From IMG/VR virus record IMGVR_UViG_3300035670_000661, positions 1 to 37,266 of that record: DNA of 37,266 bases, one strand, 5' to 3'. This document shows, piece by piece, positions 6,792-13,140 of the stretch. The DNA comes from a virus. The position numbers and the translations under genes are program-made. The notes beneath the pieces are model-generated. The model saw only the letters and a program-made list of their open reading frames with translations. It was not told where the DNA came from and did no database searches. The stretch's first letter is position 1; each line of letters starts with the position of its first letter.

Positions 6792-6943
6792 AACAGGCTG
6801 AATAGCCAGTCCAGTTGGACTAGCAGGATCAGGAATAATTGTGTGGCGATCCAGAGGGTTGCGAAGATGCCGATGGCGGCTCCCGCGTACCAGATGGCGC
6901 CAAGCACAATTATCTTCGCTACGCCTGTGATTCGACTACCCAT
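6788..6943 (-). CDS. Tiny two-helix membrane protein, 51 residues
   Basis: A very hydrophobic protein with two likely membrane spans (KIIVLGAIWYAGAAIGIFA and LWIATQLFLILLVQL) separated by almost no loop. It ends the minus-strand operon; its 5' end overlaps the upstream gene by 25 bp and its stop overlaps the convergent HNH-like gene by four bases. It could be a holin-like, superinfection-exclusion or envelope-active protein; only the membrane character is seen. Confidence 0.65.
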   Translation of the reverse strand: MGSRITGVAKIIVLGAIWYAGAAIGIFATLWIATQLFLILLVQLDWLFSLF

Positions 6944-7317
6944 GCTTGCTCGTCTGGCTGGAAATCCCCGTTGGGGAGGTCGGGCCAGAATTCTTCAGGT
7001 AGGGCGACGCTGTCGCCCATGTCGTCGTACCCGGCGAGCACGAGGTTGCCGACGATGTAGTCGCCCTCTCGTAGTACGCCCATCATGTGCCAGAAGGTTG
7101 TCGCCCTCCGGTTCACGGGTAGGCCTTTGGCCTTCCCGTCTTCGTTGATGTAGGCCGCAAGGCTCACGCCCTTGGGGAGGTTGCGAGGCTGCGCTACTTG
7201 CACGCTCTCGATGTACCCGCCTACTGCTTCTTGCAGGTACAGGAGTTCGTCTTCTTCGTGAATTTGCGTCTCGAAGATCGGCAAATTCTCGTCGTGTGGG
7301 ATCACGATTGAGCGCAT
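6919..7317 (-). CDS. Hypothetical accessory protein, 132 residues
   Basis: An acidic globular protein without recognised motif (DENLPIFETQIHEEDELLYLQEAVGGYIESVQV...). The start overlaps the upstream stop (TAATG) and has GGAGG at good spacing. The fold of conserved strands after a Leu/Tyr-rich helix resembles small phage proteins of the DUF-with-ESVQ type, but no assignment is made. Confidence 0.75.
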   Translation of the reverse strand: MRSIVIPHDENLPIFETQIHEEDELLYLQEAVGGYIESVQVAQPRNLPKGVSLAAYINEDGKAKGLPVNRRATTFWHMMGVLREGDYIVGNLVLAGYDDMGDSVALPEEFWPDLPNGDFQPDEQAWVVESQA

Positions 7318-7613
7318 TATGCCTCCGCCATTTCGTTCACGTCGAGCGTCTTGAAGTCGTCCATCGACATGTCGATGATCGCGTCGTGAGGCTCTAGGTC
7401 ATCCTTGAATTTCAGCATGAAAATTGCTCGCATGTGCGGCTCTACCTCCACGCCACCGATGTGCTCGTGCACCATCGAGAAGCTAACGAGGTGCGTACCC
7501 TTCGGGTCGAGCATGTCGTCTAGCTCGGGGTCGGTGACGCGGTTGTATTGCATCGCTCGTCCGGCTTCCATGATGCGGATGAGGTTGTCTGTGTCTGTGT
7601 GCGTGACCTTCAT
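7317..7613 (-). CDS. Acidic accessory protein, 98 residues
   Basis: ATG at 7613 overlaps the upstream stop (ATGA). It is rich in Asp, Glu, Met and His (DPELDDMLDPKG, HEHIGGVEVEPHM, IIDMSMDDFKTLDVNEMAEA). A longer frame upstream exists but starts inside the preceding gene in shadow composition. No enzyme motif is seen. Confidence 0.75.
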   Translation of the reverse strand: MKVTHTDTDNLIRIMEAGRAMQYNRVTDPELDDMLDPKGTHLVSFSMVHEHIGGVEVEPHMRAIFMLKFKDDLEPHDAIIDMSMDDFKTLDVNEMAEA

Positions 7614-7852
7614 GCGAATACCTCGTCTCTGATTTCTTCGAGGGCGCTGACCTTGTCCCGCAGGGGATTCTCCCCGGGGAACCCGGCAGCATAATCGAGG
7701 TTCGTGATTACGTCCCCGATGAGCCTCCCTGTGTGGTCGTCGTGGGCCTGAATGTAGGCGAGCACTTCGGCTGCGCTGTCGCATTCGCTGGCCAGTTCAC
7801 GCAGGCCGTCTTCGATCTGCGTGAGTCGTTCCTGTATTTCTTTCTTGTCCAT
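7610..7852 (-). CDS. Acidic helical accessory protein, 80 residues
   Basis: Begins with a coiled-coil-like helix (KKEIQERLTQIEDGLRELASECDS) followed by a short region with AHDDHTGRLIGDVI. The ribosome site AAAGGA lies in the repeated leader sequence (AGCGAAAGGAAAAA), a variant of the operon's start cassette. Function unknown. Confidence 0.75.
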   Translation of the reverse strand: MDKKEIQERLTQIEDGLRELASECDSAAEVLAYIQAHDDHTGRLIGDVITNLDYAAGFPGENPLRDKVSALEEIRDEVFA

Positions 7853-7870
7853 TTTTTCCTTTCGCTGTGG

Positions 7871-7963
7871 TTAGTAGCTGTCCTTATCGAAGAAGTGGTC
7901 TATGACCAGCGGTATCCACGGCAGGATCAGCGCGATGAAGAGCAGCGCGTTCGCTTTTGACAT
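7871..7963 (-). CDS. Tiny single-span membrane protein, 30 residues
   Basis: A 30-residue protein with one hydrophobic helix (ANALLFIALILPWIPLVI) and a charged C-terminus (DHFFDKDSY). It has a good ribosome site (AAGGGTGA) and fits in the gap between flanking genes without overlap. Its small size makes it easy to miss; the tight packing and SD support it. Confidence 0.55.
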   Translation of the reverse strand: MSKANALLFIALILPWIPLVIDHFFDKDSY

Positions 7964-7969
7964 ACGCGC

Positions 7970-8362
7970 TCACCCTTCTGCGATGACGTTGCCGTCGGCA
8001 TCTTCGATGCTGTAGAGCGGCAGGTTCCAAGGCCGGGCCTTCGTTCCGAAGAGCCTTTCGCCTAGGTCTGTGCAGTACACGTCACGGATCGTCTCGACGT
8101 TGGCTTCGCCACCGTCGTTGCTCATGTCCTTGAATTCGATGATGAACAGGGTGTACGTGTCCATCGGGTCGAGCGTGATCGTGGTGTAGGTGAACCCGTC
8201 AGGGTTGCGTTCGGGGTTCACGGTCTTCACGACGAGGGCGTCCTTGTTGGTCGGGTGTTCGAGGAACGCCACGTCTCTGCCCGGGATCGCATCCTCGGGT
8301 GCCATGCTTGCTACCTGTCGCGCCATTTCGAGCACGAGGTCGCTGAGGTGTTCGGTGTTCAT
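7970..8362 (-). CDS. Acidic accessory protein, 130 residues
   Basis: ATG at 8362 follows a strong SD (GAGGAGG) and overlaps the upstream stop (ATGA). The protein has a helical N-terminus (HLSDLVLEMARQVASMA) and a beta-rich remainder (YTTITLDPMDTYTLFIIEFKD). No motif was recognised. Confidence 0.75.
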   Translation of the reverse strand: MNTEHLSDLVLEMARQVASMAPEDAIPGRDVAFLEHPTNKDALVVKTVNPERNPDGFTYTTITLDPMDTYTLFIIEFKDMSNDGGEANVETIRDVYCTDLGERLFGTKARPWNLPLYSIEDADGNVIAEG

Positions 8363-8775
8363 GCGTCCTCCTCGGGGGCGGGCACCTCGGCCAGAGCGGT
8401 GCGGATCATGTGCACCGTCTTGGGGTCGCCAAGAATTTCCGGCAGGCATACCTTGATGTTTTCGCTGATGTCCGCGTCTTCGAGCTTCGCGTCGATGTCG
8501 AATTCCATCGACATGTAATTCTCGATGCCCTCGATTACGCGATCATCGAGCGAGTTGTCGAGTTCGTTGCTGACGCCTTCCTCGATCTTGCTTTCGATGT
8601 CGAGTTCGTCCACGTCCACGTACTCGCTGATGTCCGTGTCCCGTAGGGCGTTGTGTACTTCGTCGGACAGGTCGATTTCCTCGTGGACGAGGGTGGTTAC
8701 TCGCTCATCTACGAACGCCCGGAGGCGTTCGTAGGCGGCGATGGTGTCGGTAATTGTCTGATCTTCGCTGTGCAT
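8359..8775 (-). CDS. Extremely acidic accessory protein, 138 residues
   Basis: About 40 of 138 residues are Asp or Glu against about 10 Lys/Arg, net charge near -30. Acidic residues are spread evenly (VDVDELDIESKIEEG, FDIDAKLEDADISENI), as in DNA-mimic proteins. It begins at MHS in a near-identical leader cassette (ACGAAAGGAAAGAAAATG). It might be a DNA-mimic inhibitor of host restriction or DNA-binding proteins; charge alone supports this. Confidence 0.75.
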   Translation of the reverse strand: MHSEDQTITDTIAAYERLRAFVDERVTTLVHEEIDLSDEVHNALRDTDISEYVDVDELDIESKIEEGVSNELDNSLDDRVIEGIENYMSMEFDIDAKLEDADISENIKVCLPEILGDPKTVHMIRTALAEVPAPEEDA

Positions 8776-8789
8776 TTTCTTTCCTTTCG

Positions 8790-9134
8790 TTAGTCGCTGG
8801 TCTTTGTACGGCTGATGAGCAGAGTTCCGGGGCGTAGCTCCTCGGTTTCCTCGTGGGCGAATCCTTCGCCGGGGTGGGGCATGTGGATGAACAGTTCTCC
8901 GTCGATGCCGCTACGAATTTCCATGACGAATGCCCCTCGTGGGTCGCCTGTGCTGATCCACACTTGGACGCTGTCGTCCATGACCCGTACTCCTGCCGCG
9001 TTGCACCATGCTTCGGGTGAGCGGGGGTCGGGCTTCGGTTCGTCTTCGTCCCCGAAGTCTTCGGGGAACACGACCGACACGTCGGCGTCTTCGCTGGCTT
9101 CGACGTAGTCGCTGTCAATAAATACGCTGTGCAT
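8790..9134 (-). CDS. Acidic accessory protein, 114 residues
   Basis: Starts MHSVFIDSDYVEASEDADVS. It contains an acidic-proline stretch (EDFGDEDEPKPDPRSPEAW) and a beta-rich second half (VQVWISTGDPRGAFVMEI). The leader repeats the operon cassette (TAACGAAAGGAAATTATGCACAG), whose TAA is the stop of the upstream gene, and its own stop TAA is part of the cassette of the next gene. Confidence 0.75.
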   Translation of the reverse strand: MHSVFIDSDYVEASEDADVSVVFPEDFGDEDEPKPDPRSPEAWCNAAGVRVMDDSVQVWISTGDPRGAFVMEIRSGIDGELFIHMPHPGEGFAHEETEELRPGTLLISRTKTSD

Positions 9135-9146
9135 AATTTCCTTTCG

Positions 9147-9368
9147 TTAGTTCAGGATCGTTTGCGGTGTCGGGTATGCGGTCATAAGCGAGTGCTGCAA
9201 GAGCGGGTTCGCTTCGCAGGCATCCATGAGGGATCGGAATTCCTCGGGCGGTTCCTGCATGAGTCGCGCTTCGATTGCTTCGCGGATGTCTGCTTGGTCG
9301 GCGTCCACGCCTAGGGCGCTGAGAATTTCTGCGAGGCCTTCGATTGCTTCGTCCATGCCGTCACTCAT
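9147..9368 (-). CDS. Small acidic accessory protein, 73 residues
   Basis: ATG at 9368 overlaps the preceding stop (ATGA). It is mostly helical (MDEAIEGLAEILSALGVDADQADIREAIEARL). No motif was recognised. Confidence 0.75.
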   Translation of the reverse strand: MSDGMDEAIEGLAEILSALGVDADQADIREAIEARLMQEPPEEFRSLMDACEANPLLQHSLMTAYPTPQTILN

Positions 9369-9628
9369 GCGAAGGCCTCGAATCGGTCGTCTAGGTCGGC
9401 GTAGCCGTCTGCCGCGTCTTCGAGTGATGCGAAGTGACGCGCTTCCGCATTGTTCGCGGGGTCGTTGTCGCTTGCGTGGTCGAACGCTGCGGCGAAGAAT
9501 CCGTTGTCGGTTCGGCCGGGCACCTCGACTACGTCGAAGGCGTTCGCCTCGTCCGTGTACTTGACATCGGCGTACTTGCCGCCTTGCCATGTGTAGGTGA
9601 AGGGTCCGATGGTGATGGTTCGGGTCAT
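9365..9628 (-). CDS. Acidic accessory protein, 87 residues
   Basis: First gene after the promoter region at 9657-9693. It starts with short beta strands (TRTITIGPFTYTWQGGKY) and becomes acidic (ASDNDPANNAEARHFASLEDAADGYADLDD). The ribosome site lies in the shared cassette CCCTAACGAAAGGCAACC. Function unknown. Confidence 0.75.
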   Translation of the reverse strand: MTRTITIGPFTYTWQGGKYADVKYTDEANAFDVVEVPGRTDNGFFAAAFDHASDNDPANNAEARHFASLEDAADGYADLDDRFEAFA

Positions 9629-9656
9629 GGTTGCCTTTCGTTAGGGCCGCTTTCCT

Positions 9657-9693
9657 GCGTACATGATAACACCTTCCGACATGACATAGTCAT
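9657..9693 (-). promoter_or_regulatory. Promoter region with shared 26-bp element and palindrome
   Basis: The 26 bp at 9657-9682 match 22 of 26 positions of 12083-12108. Read on the minus strand the element contains ATGTCGG, AGGTG and a -10-like TATCAT. Directly upstream is the palindrome ATGAC-ATA-GTCAT (9681-9693), overlapping the 3' end of the 9690-10544 gene. No good -35 is seen, so an activator or repressor at the palindrome is plausible. It drives the 9628-6788 gene run. Confidence 0.55.
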
Positions 9694-10544
9694 ACCAGCG
9701 TCAGGACTCGGTCGAGTTCTTCGTTCATCCGCTCGACCGGGAACGTGTCGGGCATGATGGACGGGCATACGATGTCGAGGATGCCGTCCTGCGGGTCGTA
9801 GGCCACACCGAAATCAGAGCCTTCGGCGTAGCCGAGTCCCTTCGCAAGCGTGTTCTTTGTGCGCTTGGCGAGGATGGCGTACCCAAGGAACCCGAGGGTC
9901 CGGAATGCGCCGGGTGCCAAGAACGCCCGCCATGCCGCGCTATCGGTGATGCGGCCAGCTTCGGCCAGCCGATAGGTGACGCTCATTGGCTTGCGGCGCC
10001 ACTGATCCCCGGTGAACGTGTTGCAGGTCAGCGAACGTAGTTCGACGGACGGGGCAAGGCCCTTGGCGGTGAGCGCGTCGATCACGGAAAGTGACCAATC
10101 GAAATAGTCGCTCATCACCTCCGCCTTGGAATTCCCGTTCGTGCTCCACAGGATGCGCAGCCTTGCACCACTATGCACGGGGACCTCGTCCCACCTTGCG
10201 TAGTACAGGTCCTCGCCGCCTAGTACCTGATCGACCAACAAGTCGCCGTCCTCTTCGACTAGCTCGATTTGCGGGGAATGAATTTCCTCTTGCCCTAGGG
10301 CAATTCCCCGCAGCTTGCTTTCGTGCTCGGGCTTGACGCCTTCTCGTAGCGCCTTGGCGATGTCGCGCCGCGTGGTGCCAGCGAACCTGTCGTATTCGTC
10401 GGGACTATCGACGGCACCCTTTAGGGTGCTGATCTTGTTGATGTCGCCCTTGCGGACCGCGTCCTTGGGGAACGCGCCGTCCTCGACGGCTGCGATCCAT
10501 GCGTCTTTGATGTCCGCGATCTTTATGGTGAATTCGGTGTCCAT
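9690..10544 (-). CDS. Likely partner protein of the AAA+ ATPase (possibly vWA-like), 284 residues
   Basis: Encoded directly after the MoxR/CobS-like ATPase with its own SD (GGAGAG). The middle holds a strand-helix pattern (ARLRILWSTNGNSKAEVMSDYFDWSLSVIDAL, then VELRSLTCNTF) that could be a von Willebrand A-like fold with a degenerate metal site. A CobT/vWA partner is what MoxR and CobS ATPases usually have in the next gene. The usual DxSxS motif is not present, so this is inference from context and weak pattern. Confidence 0.6.
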   Translation of the reverse strand: MDTEFTIKIADIKDAWIAAVEDGAFPKDAVRKGDINKISTLKGAVDSPDEYDRFAGTTRRDIAKALREGVKPEHESKLRGIALGQEEIHSPQIELVEEDGDLLVDQVLGGEDLYYARWDEVPVHSGARLRILWSTNGNSKAEVMSDYFDWSLSVIDALTAKGLAPSVELRSLTCNTFTGDQWRRKPMSVTYRLAEAGRITDSAAWRAFLAPGAFRTLGFLGYAILAKRTKNTLAKGLGYAEGSDFGVAYDPQDGILDIVCPSIMPDTFPVERMNEELDRVLTLV

Positions 10545-10561
10545 AATTCTCTCCGGGTTGT

Positions 10562-10586
10562 GACCTCCGGGTTATACCCGGAGGTC
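10562..10586 (-). other. Intercistronic hairpin spanning the ATPase stop codon
   Basis: Perfect 11-bp inverted repeat GACCTCCGGGT-TAT-ACCCGGAGGTC; the ATPase stop TAA (10572-10574) lies at its tip. No T-run follows, so it is more likely an mRNA stability or processing element that sets the ratio of ATPase to partner than a terminator. Confidence 0.6.
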
Positions 10587-12044
10587 GATTCCACGCTCGG
10601 TCAGCATCGTGTTCACGATGTTTGTGCAGAGGGCGTCGTCACGGTCGATGAGCACTCGGCCAAGGCGGAAGCGATCAAGCGTCGCGCCGTCGAGCTTGAC
10701 ACGGGCATTGTGCTCGTGTGTTGCCCCGATTCCTAGGGTGTTGGCGGTTGCCACGATCCGGAATTCCGGGTGCCGTTCGATGACGATGCCGTTGGCATCA
10801 TTGTGGAAATGCCCGTTTGCGATGGCGTTGTTGATCGCGCCAGCGGTTTGCGGGTGAGCCATGTCGAACTCTTCGAGGCAGAGGACCCCGCCGTTGGCGT
10901 AGGCCTTGCAGAATTCCGCTTCGATGAACTCGTTTAGGCGATCCTTACCCTTGACTGCCGAAGGCAGCGCACCGGCAAGGTTCACCTCGTAGTAGTCGAG
11001 GCCAAGGGCCTCTGCCGCGTATCGGGCAGCGGTGCTCTTTCCGGTCCCTGCGGGGCCATGGAGCCAGACCGGAATGTTGGCCTTGATAAGGCCCAACACG
11101 TACTCGCTGGCGGCATGTGATCCCTGCGGTGCATTACCGAACGCCTTGAAATCGTACGGGGTAATGTCCGCTTGCTCTCGGGTGTCCTCGCCCCAATCGG
11201 CGGTGAGACTGTCGAGAAGGCCATCGACCGCTACGCGGCCATCGGCTATGCCCTTCACGCCTTCGATTTCGACTCGCATTGAGTCGAAGGCGGGAATTTC
11301 CGGCCGGTCGGTGAGGAATTCACGAAGCCTGCGAACCTCGCGGATGTATCGGGTGATTTCGTCCTCGATCCCGGGGGTGAGTTCGCGGATGCGCTCCTCG
11401 ATCTGCGTGATTTCGCCCTCGATTTCGGTGATGATTTCCTCCATGCTCTTCGAGGCGTCGGCGCACTCTTCGGCCTTAGCTTCGCTGGCCTTGCGATCTT
11501 CCATCGCCTTCTCGTAGGCCTCTTTCAGAGGGAATTCGTCTTCGGTCCCCTCGTTACGGGCCTCGACATACTCGTCAAGCGCCTTGCCCTCCGCCTCACG
11601 CTGCGCCTCGACGTTCGCCTTGGCGCTCTGCTCGTCGGCGTTGGCGGCCTTCAGTCCGTTGCGGGCCTCTTCGAGACGGTTCTTCATGTTCTGCAATTTC
11701 TCTTCGAGGCCGGGAAGGTCGGCGGTTGCACCGTCGGTCGGCTGGCCGCCTTCGGCGTTGCCGTTGGTCGGCTGGCCGTTCGGCTCGCTCTTGGCGAAGC
11801 CAGTCTTACGGGCAAGCTGATTCAAGCGCTGCATTACACGCTTGTGCTGCTCGCCCATTGGCAGCGGTCGCCGTGGGGTTCCCTTCGGGGCGCCCTCTTT
11901 CGAGGGGTTGTAGGTGTAAATGAGCGGCTTGTTGTGGCCGATGTCGCCCTTCACGTGATCGAAGGCGCTCATCACGTCTCCGCCGTGCAGGGTTAGGGCG
12001 TCGAGTAGGACGCGATCTTTCGTCGGGGCTTTCATGCTGTGCAT
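10572..12044 (-). CDS. MoxR/CobS-like AAA+ ATPase with long coiled coil
   Basis: A 490-residue protein. Residues about 110-245 form a long charged coiled coil. The C-terminal AAA+ module has Walker A GPAGTGKS (330-337), Walker B VLCLEEFD (387-394), sensor 1 in VATANT (431-436) and an Arg-rich LDRFRLGRV (456-464), as in MoxR/CobS ATPases that remodel partner proteins. The region 40-110 is low complexity (PTNGNAEGGQPTDGA). It starts in the leader cassette (AAAGGAAATG), whose spacer is unusually short here; Met4 at 12035 is an alternative. It is the largest gene of the minus-strand operon. Confidence 0.88.
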   Translation of the reverse strand: MHSMKAPTKDRVLLDALTLHGGDVMSAFDHVKGDIGHNKPLIYTYNPSKEGAPKGTPRRPLPMGEQHKRVMQRLNQLARKTGFAKSEPNGQPTNGNAEGGQPTDGATADLPGLEEKLQNMKNRLEEARNGLKAANADEQSAKANVEAQREAEGKALDEYVEARNEGTEDEFPLKEAYEKAMEDRKASEAKAEECADASKSMEEIITEIEGEITQIEERIRELTPGIEDEITRYIREVRRLREFLTDRPEIPAFDSMRVEIEGVKGIADGRVAVDGLLDSLTADWGEDTREQADITPYDFKAFGNAPQGSHAASEYVLGLIKANIPVWLHGPAGTGKSTAARYAAEALGLDYYEVNLAGALPSAVKGKDRLNEFIEAEFCKAYANGGVLCLEEFDMAHPQTAGAINNAIANGHFHNDANGIVIERHPEFRIVATANTLGIGATHEHNARVKLDGATLDRFRLGRVLIDRDDALCTNIVNTMLTERGIDLRV

Positions 12045-12082
12045 TTCCTTTCGTTAGGGTTGGCCGAATTCGGTCGGCTTTC

Positions 12083-12124
12083 GCATACATGTTAGCACCT
12101 CCCGACATGTCCCTACGGGACATG
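12083..12124 (-). promoter_or_regulatory. Promoter region with 26-bp element and CATGTCCC palindrome
   Basis: The 26-bp element 12083-12108 (shared with 9657-9682) contains a -10-like TAACAT on the minus strand. Just upstream is the perfect palindrome CATGTCCC-TAC-GGGACATG (12106-12124), overlapping where a -35 would be. It drives the AAA+ ATPase gene. The palindrome half-site also occurs at 1576-1583. Confidence 0.6.
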
Positions 12125-12470
12125 AATTAGGGGTTTTTCTGGCCGGTCCTCAAACCCAGAGGGGTTTGGAATTCTTCGGCTCGCTGCTTTGCGCTCGCTG
12201 CTCTCGGCTCGCTGCTCACGTCAGGTGGATGAGCGGGGGTCGAATCCTCTCCTCGGGGTTCACTAAAAATAGCTGCTCGGGAAGGGGATAAGAATAAAAG
12301 TGAATTCCTCGGGATCGGTCGGCCGCTAGGGGCCAGCGGATCGCCGGGGCCATCCTCTCCCGGGGCCAATAAAGGCCCGCTAAGGCCCTGCGGATCGTCA
12401 CCTAGGGCCTACCCCTAGGGATGGCATCGGAGAGCGTCAGAGGGCCTGAGAATTCGTCAGGGGAAGAGGG
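12125..12470 (+). other. Repeat-rich non-coding region, candidate replication origin
   Basis: About 350 bp without a convincing gene. It holds a hairpin CAAACCC-AGAG-GGGTTTG (12151-12168), three copies of GCTCGCTGCT at 14-bp intervals (12178, 12193, 12206; single copies at 6443 and 13349), an A/T-rich patch in otherwise GC-rich DNA (about 12262-12310), three GGGGCCA and two GCGGATCG repeats (about 12330-12400), and a hairpin CCTAGGG-CCTAC-CCCTAGG (12401-12419). Spaced repeats next to an A/T-rich patch are typical of origins; a regulatory region is the alternative. Confidence 0.4.
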
Positions 12471-12471
12471 C

Positions 12472-12501
12472 AAAAAAAGAGGCCCGCCGGAGCGGGCCTC
12501 T
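12472..12501 (-). terminator. Rho-independent terminator
   Basis: On the minus strand a perfect 10-bp stem AGAGGCCCGC/GCGGGCCTCT with a 4-nt loop is followed by seven T residues (12478-12472). It ends the two-gene transcript 13066-12525. Confidence 0.9.
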
Positions 12502-12524
12502 TCCCTTCAATATGTCGGCGGGGC

Positions 12525-12809
12525 CTAGCCTATGTCTTCCCCGAAGGCCCCGGGCGTGAATTCCAGCCAATCGACGGCCGCCTCTTCCGACCTCTTCATG
12601 GCGGCCCCGTAGCCTTCCGGGCACGGTCCCGCCATAGGATCGACCTCGGGGCCTAGGTCGGCAGCCATCCGCGCCGCCTCTCGATCCTCTTCCGTCGGAT
12701 CAAATTCATCCGCGGGGTCAGGGTCGAGAAGATCGACGGGGTCGAGGTCAGGCTCCCCCGGGATCGGGGGCACCCATCGGACGCCGGGCCGGATCGCCGG
12801 GAGGGTCAT
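12525..12809 (-). CDS. Acidic proline-rich accessory protein, 94 residues
   Basis: ATG at 12809 overlaps the upstream stop (ATGA) and has GAGAGG as SD. The protein is rich in Pro and Asp/Glu (PGEPDLDPVDLLDPDPADEFDPTEEDRE), probably disordered in the middle. It is followed by a strong terminator 24 bp downstream. Function unknown. Confidence 0.75.
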   Translation of the reverse strand: MTLPAIRPGVRWVPPIPGEPDLDPVDLLDPDPADEFDPTEEDREAARMAADLGPEVDPMAGPCPEGYGAAMKRSEEAAVDWLEFTPGAFGEDIG

Positions 12810-13066
12810 GCGGACCTCTCGACCGCCCGGCGCCATTCAGACCGCAGGACGCTTTCTAGGGGCAGCGGCTCCCGAATCCCCGCCTGAACCCGTCGGCGGA
12901 CCGTCCGCCAATATGCGATGGCAAGGCCCTCTTCCGCTAGGCGCCGGTCGATTAGGTCGGCGGCCGACCCTATGGTCGCGCGGCTCTTCATGGCGTTCAA
13001 TGCCCTGAAGGCCTCTTCATGAATTGCCACCCATTCGGATGGCGTCCTGCCGGTATCAGTGTGCAT
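12806..13066 (-). CDS. Small basic helical accessory protein, 86 residues
   Basis: First gene of the minus-strand block. It is helical, with a basic C-terminal half (AYWRTVRRRVQAGIREP, LRSEWRRAVERSA), and contrasts with the acidic proteins that follow. It starts MHT in the leader cassette ACGGAAGGAAAGAGAATG. Possibly DNA-binding; not recognised. Confidence 0.75.
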   Translation of the reverse strand: MHTDTGRTPSEWVAIHEEAFRALNAMKSRATIGSAADLIDRRLAEEGLAIAYWRTVRRRVQAGIREPLPLESVLRSEWRRAVERSA

Positions 13067-13111
13067 TCTCTTTCCTTCCGTTAGGCCCTGCGGAATTGCA
13101 GGGTCAGGGGA

Positions 13112-13140
13112 TCTTTAGCAGACACGTCGCGACACGTCAA
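13112..13140 (-). promoter_or_regulatory. Sigma-70-type promoter with two GACACGTC operator repeats
   Basis: On the minus strand TTGACG (13140-13135), a 17-bp spacer and TAAAGA (13117-13112) form a good promoter for the 13066 gene. The octamer GACACGTC occurs twice at 13121 and 13131, exactly 10 bp apart (one helical turn), within the spacer and -35, as expected for a repressor site. A CCCTGC/GCAGGG hairpin lies in the leader at 13086-13103. Confidence 0.6.

Larger units (their letters stand above)
7850..13084 (-). repeat. Dispersed leader/SD cassette CTAACGAAAGGAAA(n)ATGCACAG
   Basis: Near-identical start cassettes, read on the minus strand, occur at 13064-13084, 12042-12058, 9626-9645, 9132-9150 and 8773-8794, with a variant at 7850-7872. 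The core is (C)TAACGAAAGGAAA; four copies extend into the coding region as ATGCACAG or ATGCACAC, so four otherwise unrelated proteins begin MHS or MHT. In the two operon-internal copies (8773, 9132) the TAA of the cassette is the stop of the upstream gene. The entry spans the copies; only the listed segments are repeated. Confidence 0.8.

Noticed and set aside
8705-9118. 137-codon minus-strand frame overlapping the 8790-9134 gene
   Set aside because: Out of frame with the leader cassette; Ser/Thr/Pro-rich shadow product.
12220-12270. GGGGGTCGAATCCTC resembling a tRNA T-arm
   Set aside because: No acceptor, D or anticodon arm could be paired around it.
12127-12401. Two overlapping minus-strand frames in the repeat region
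   Set aside because: No SD, compositional noise over tandem repeats and hairpins; treated as non-coding.
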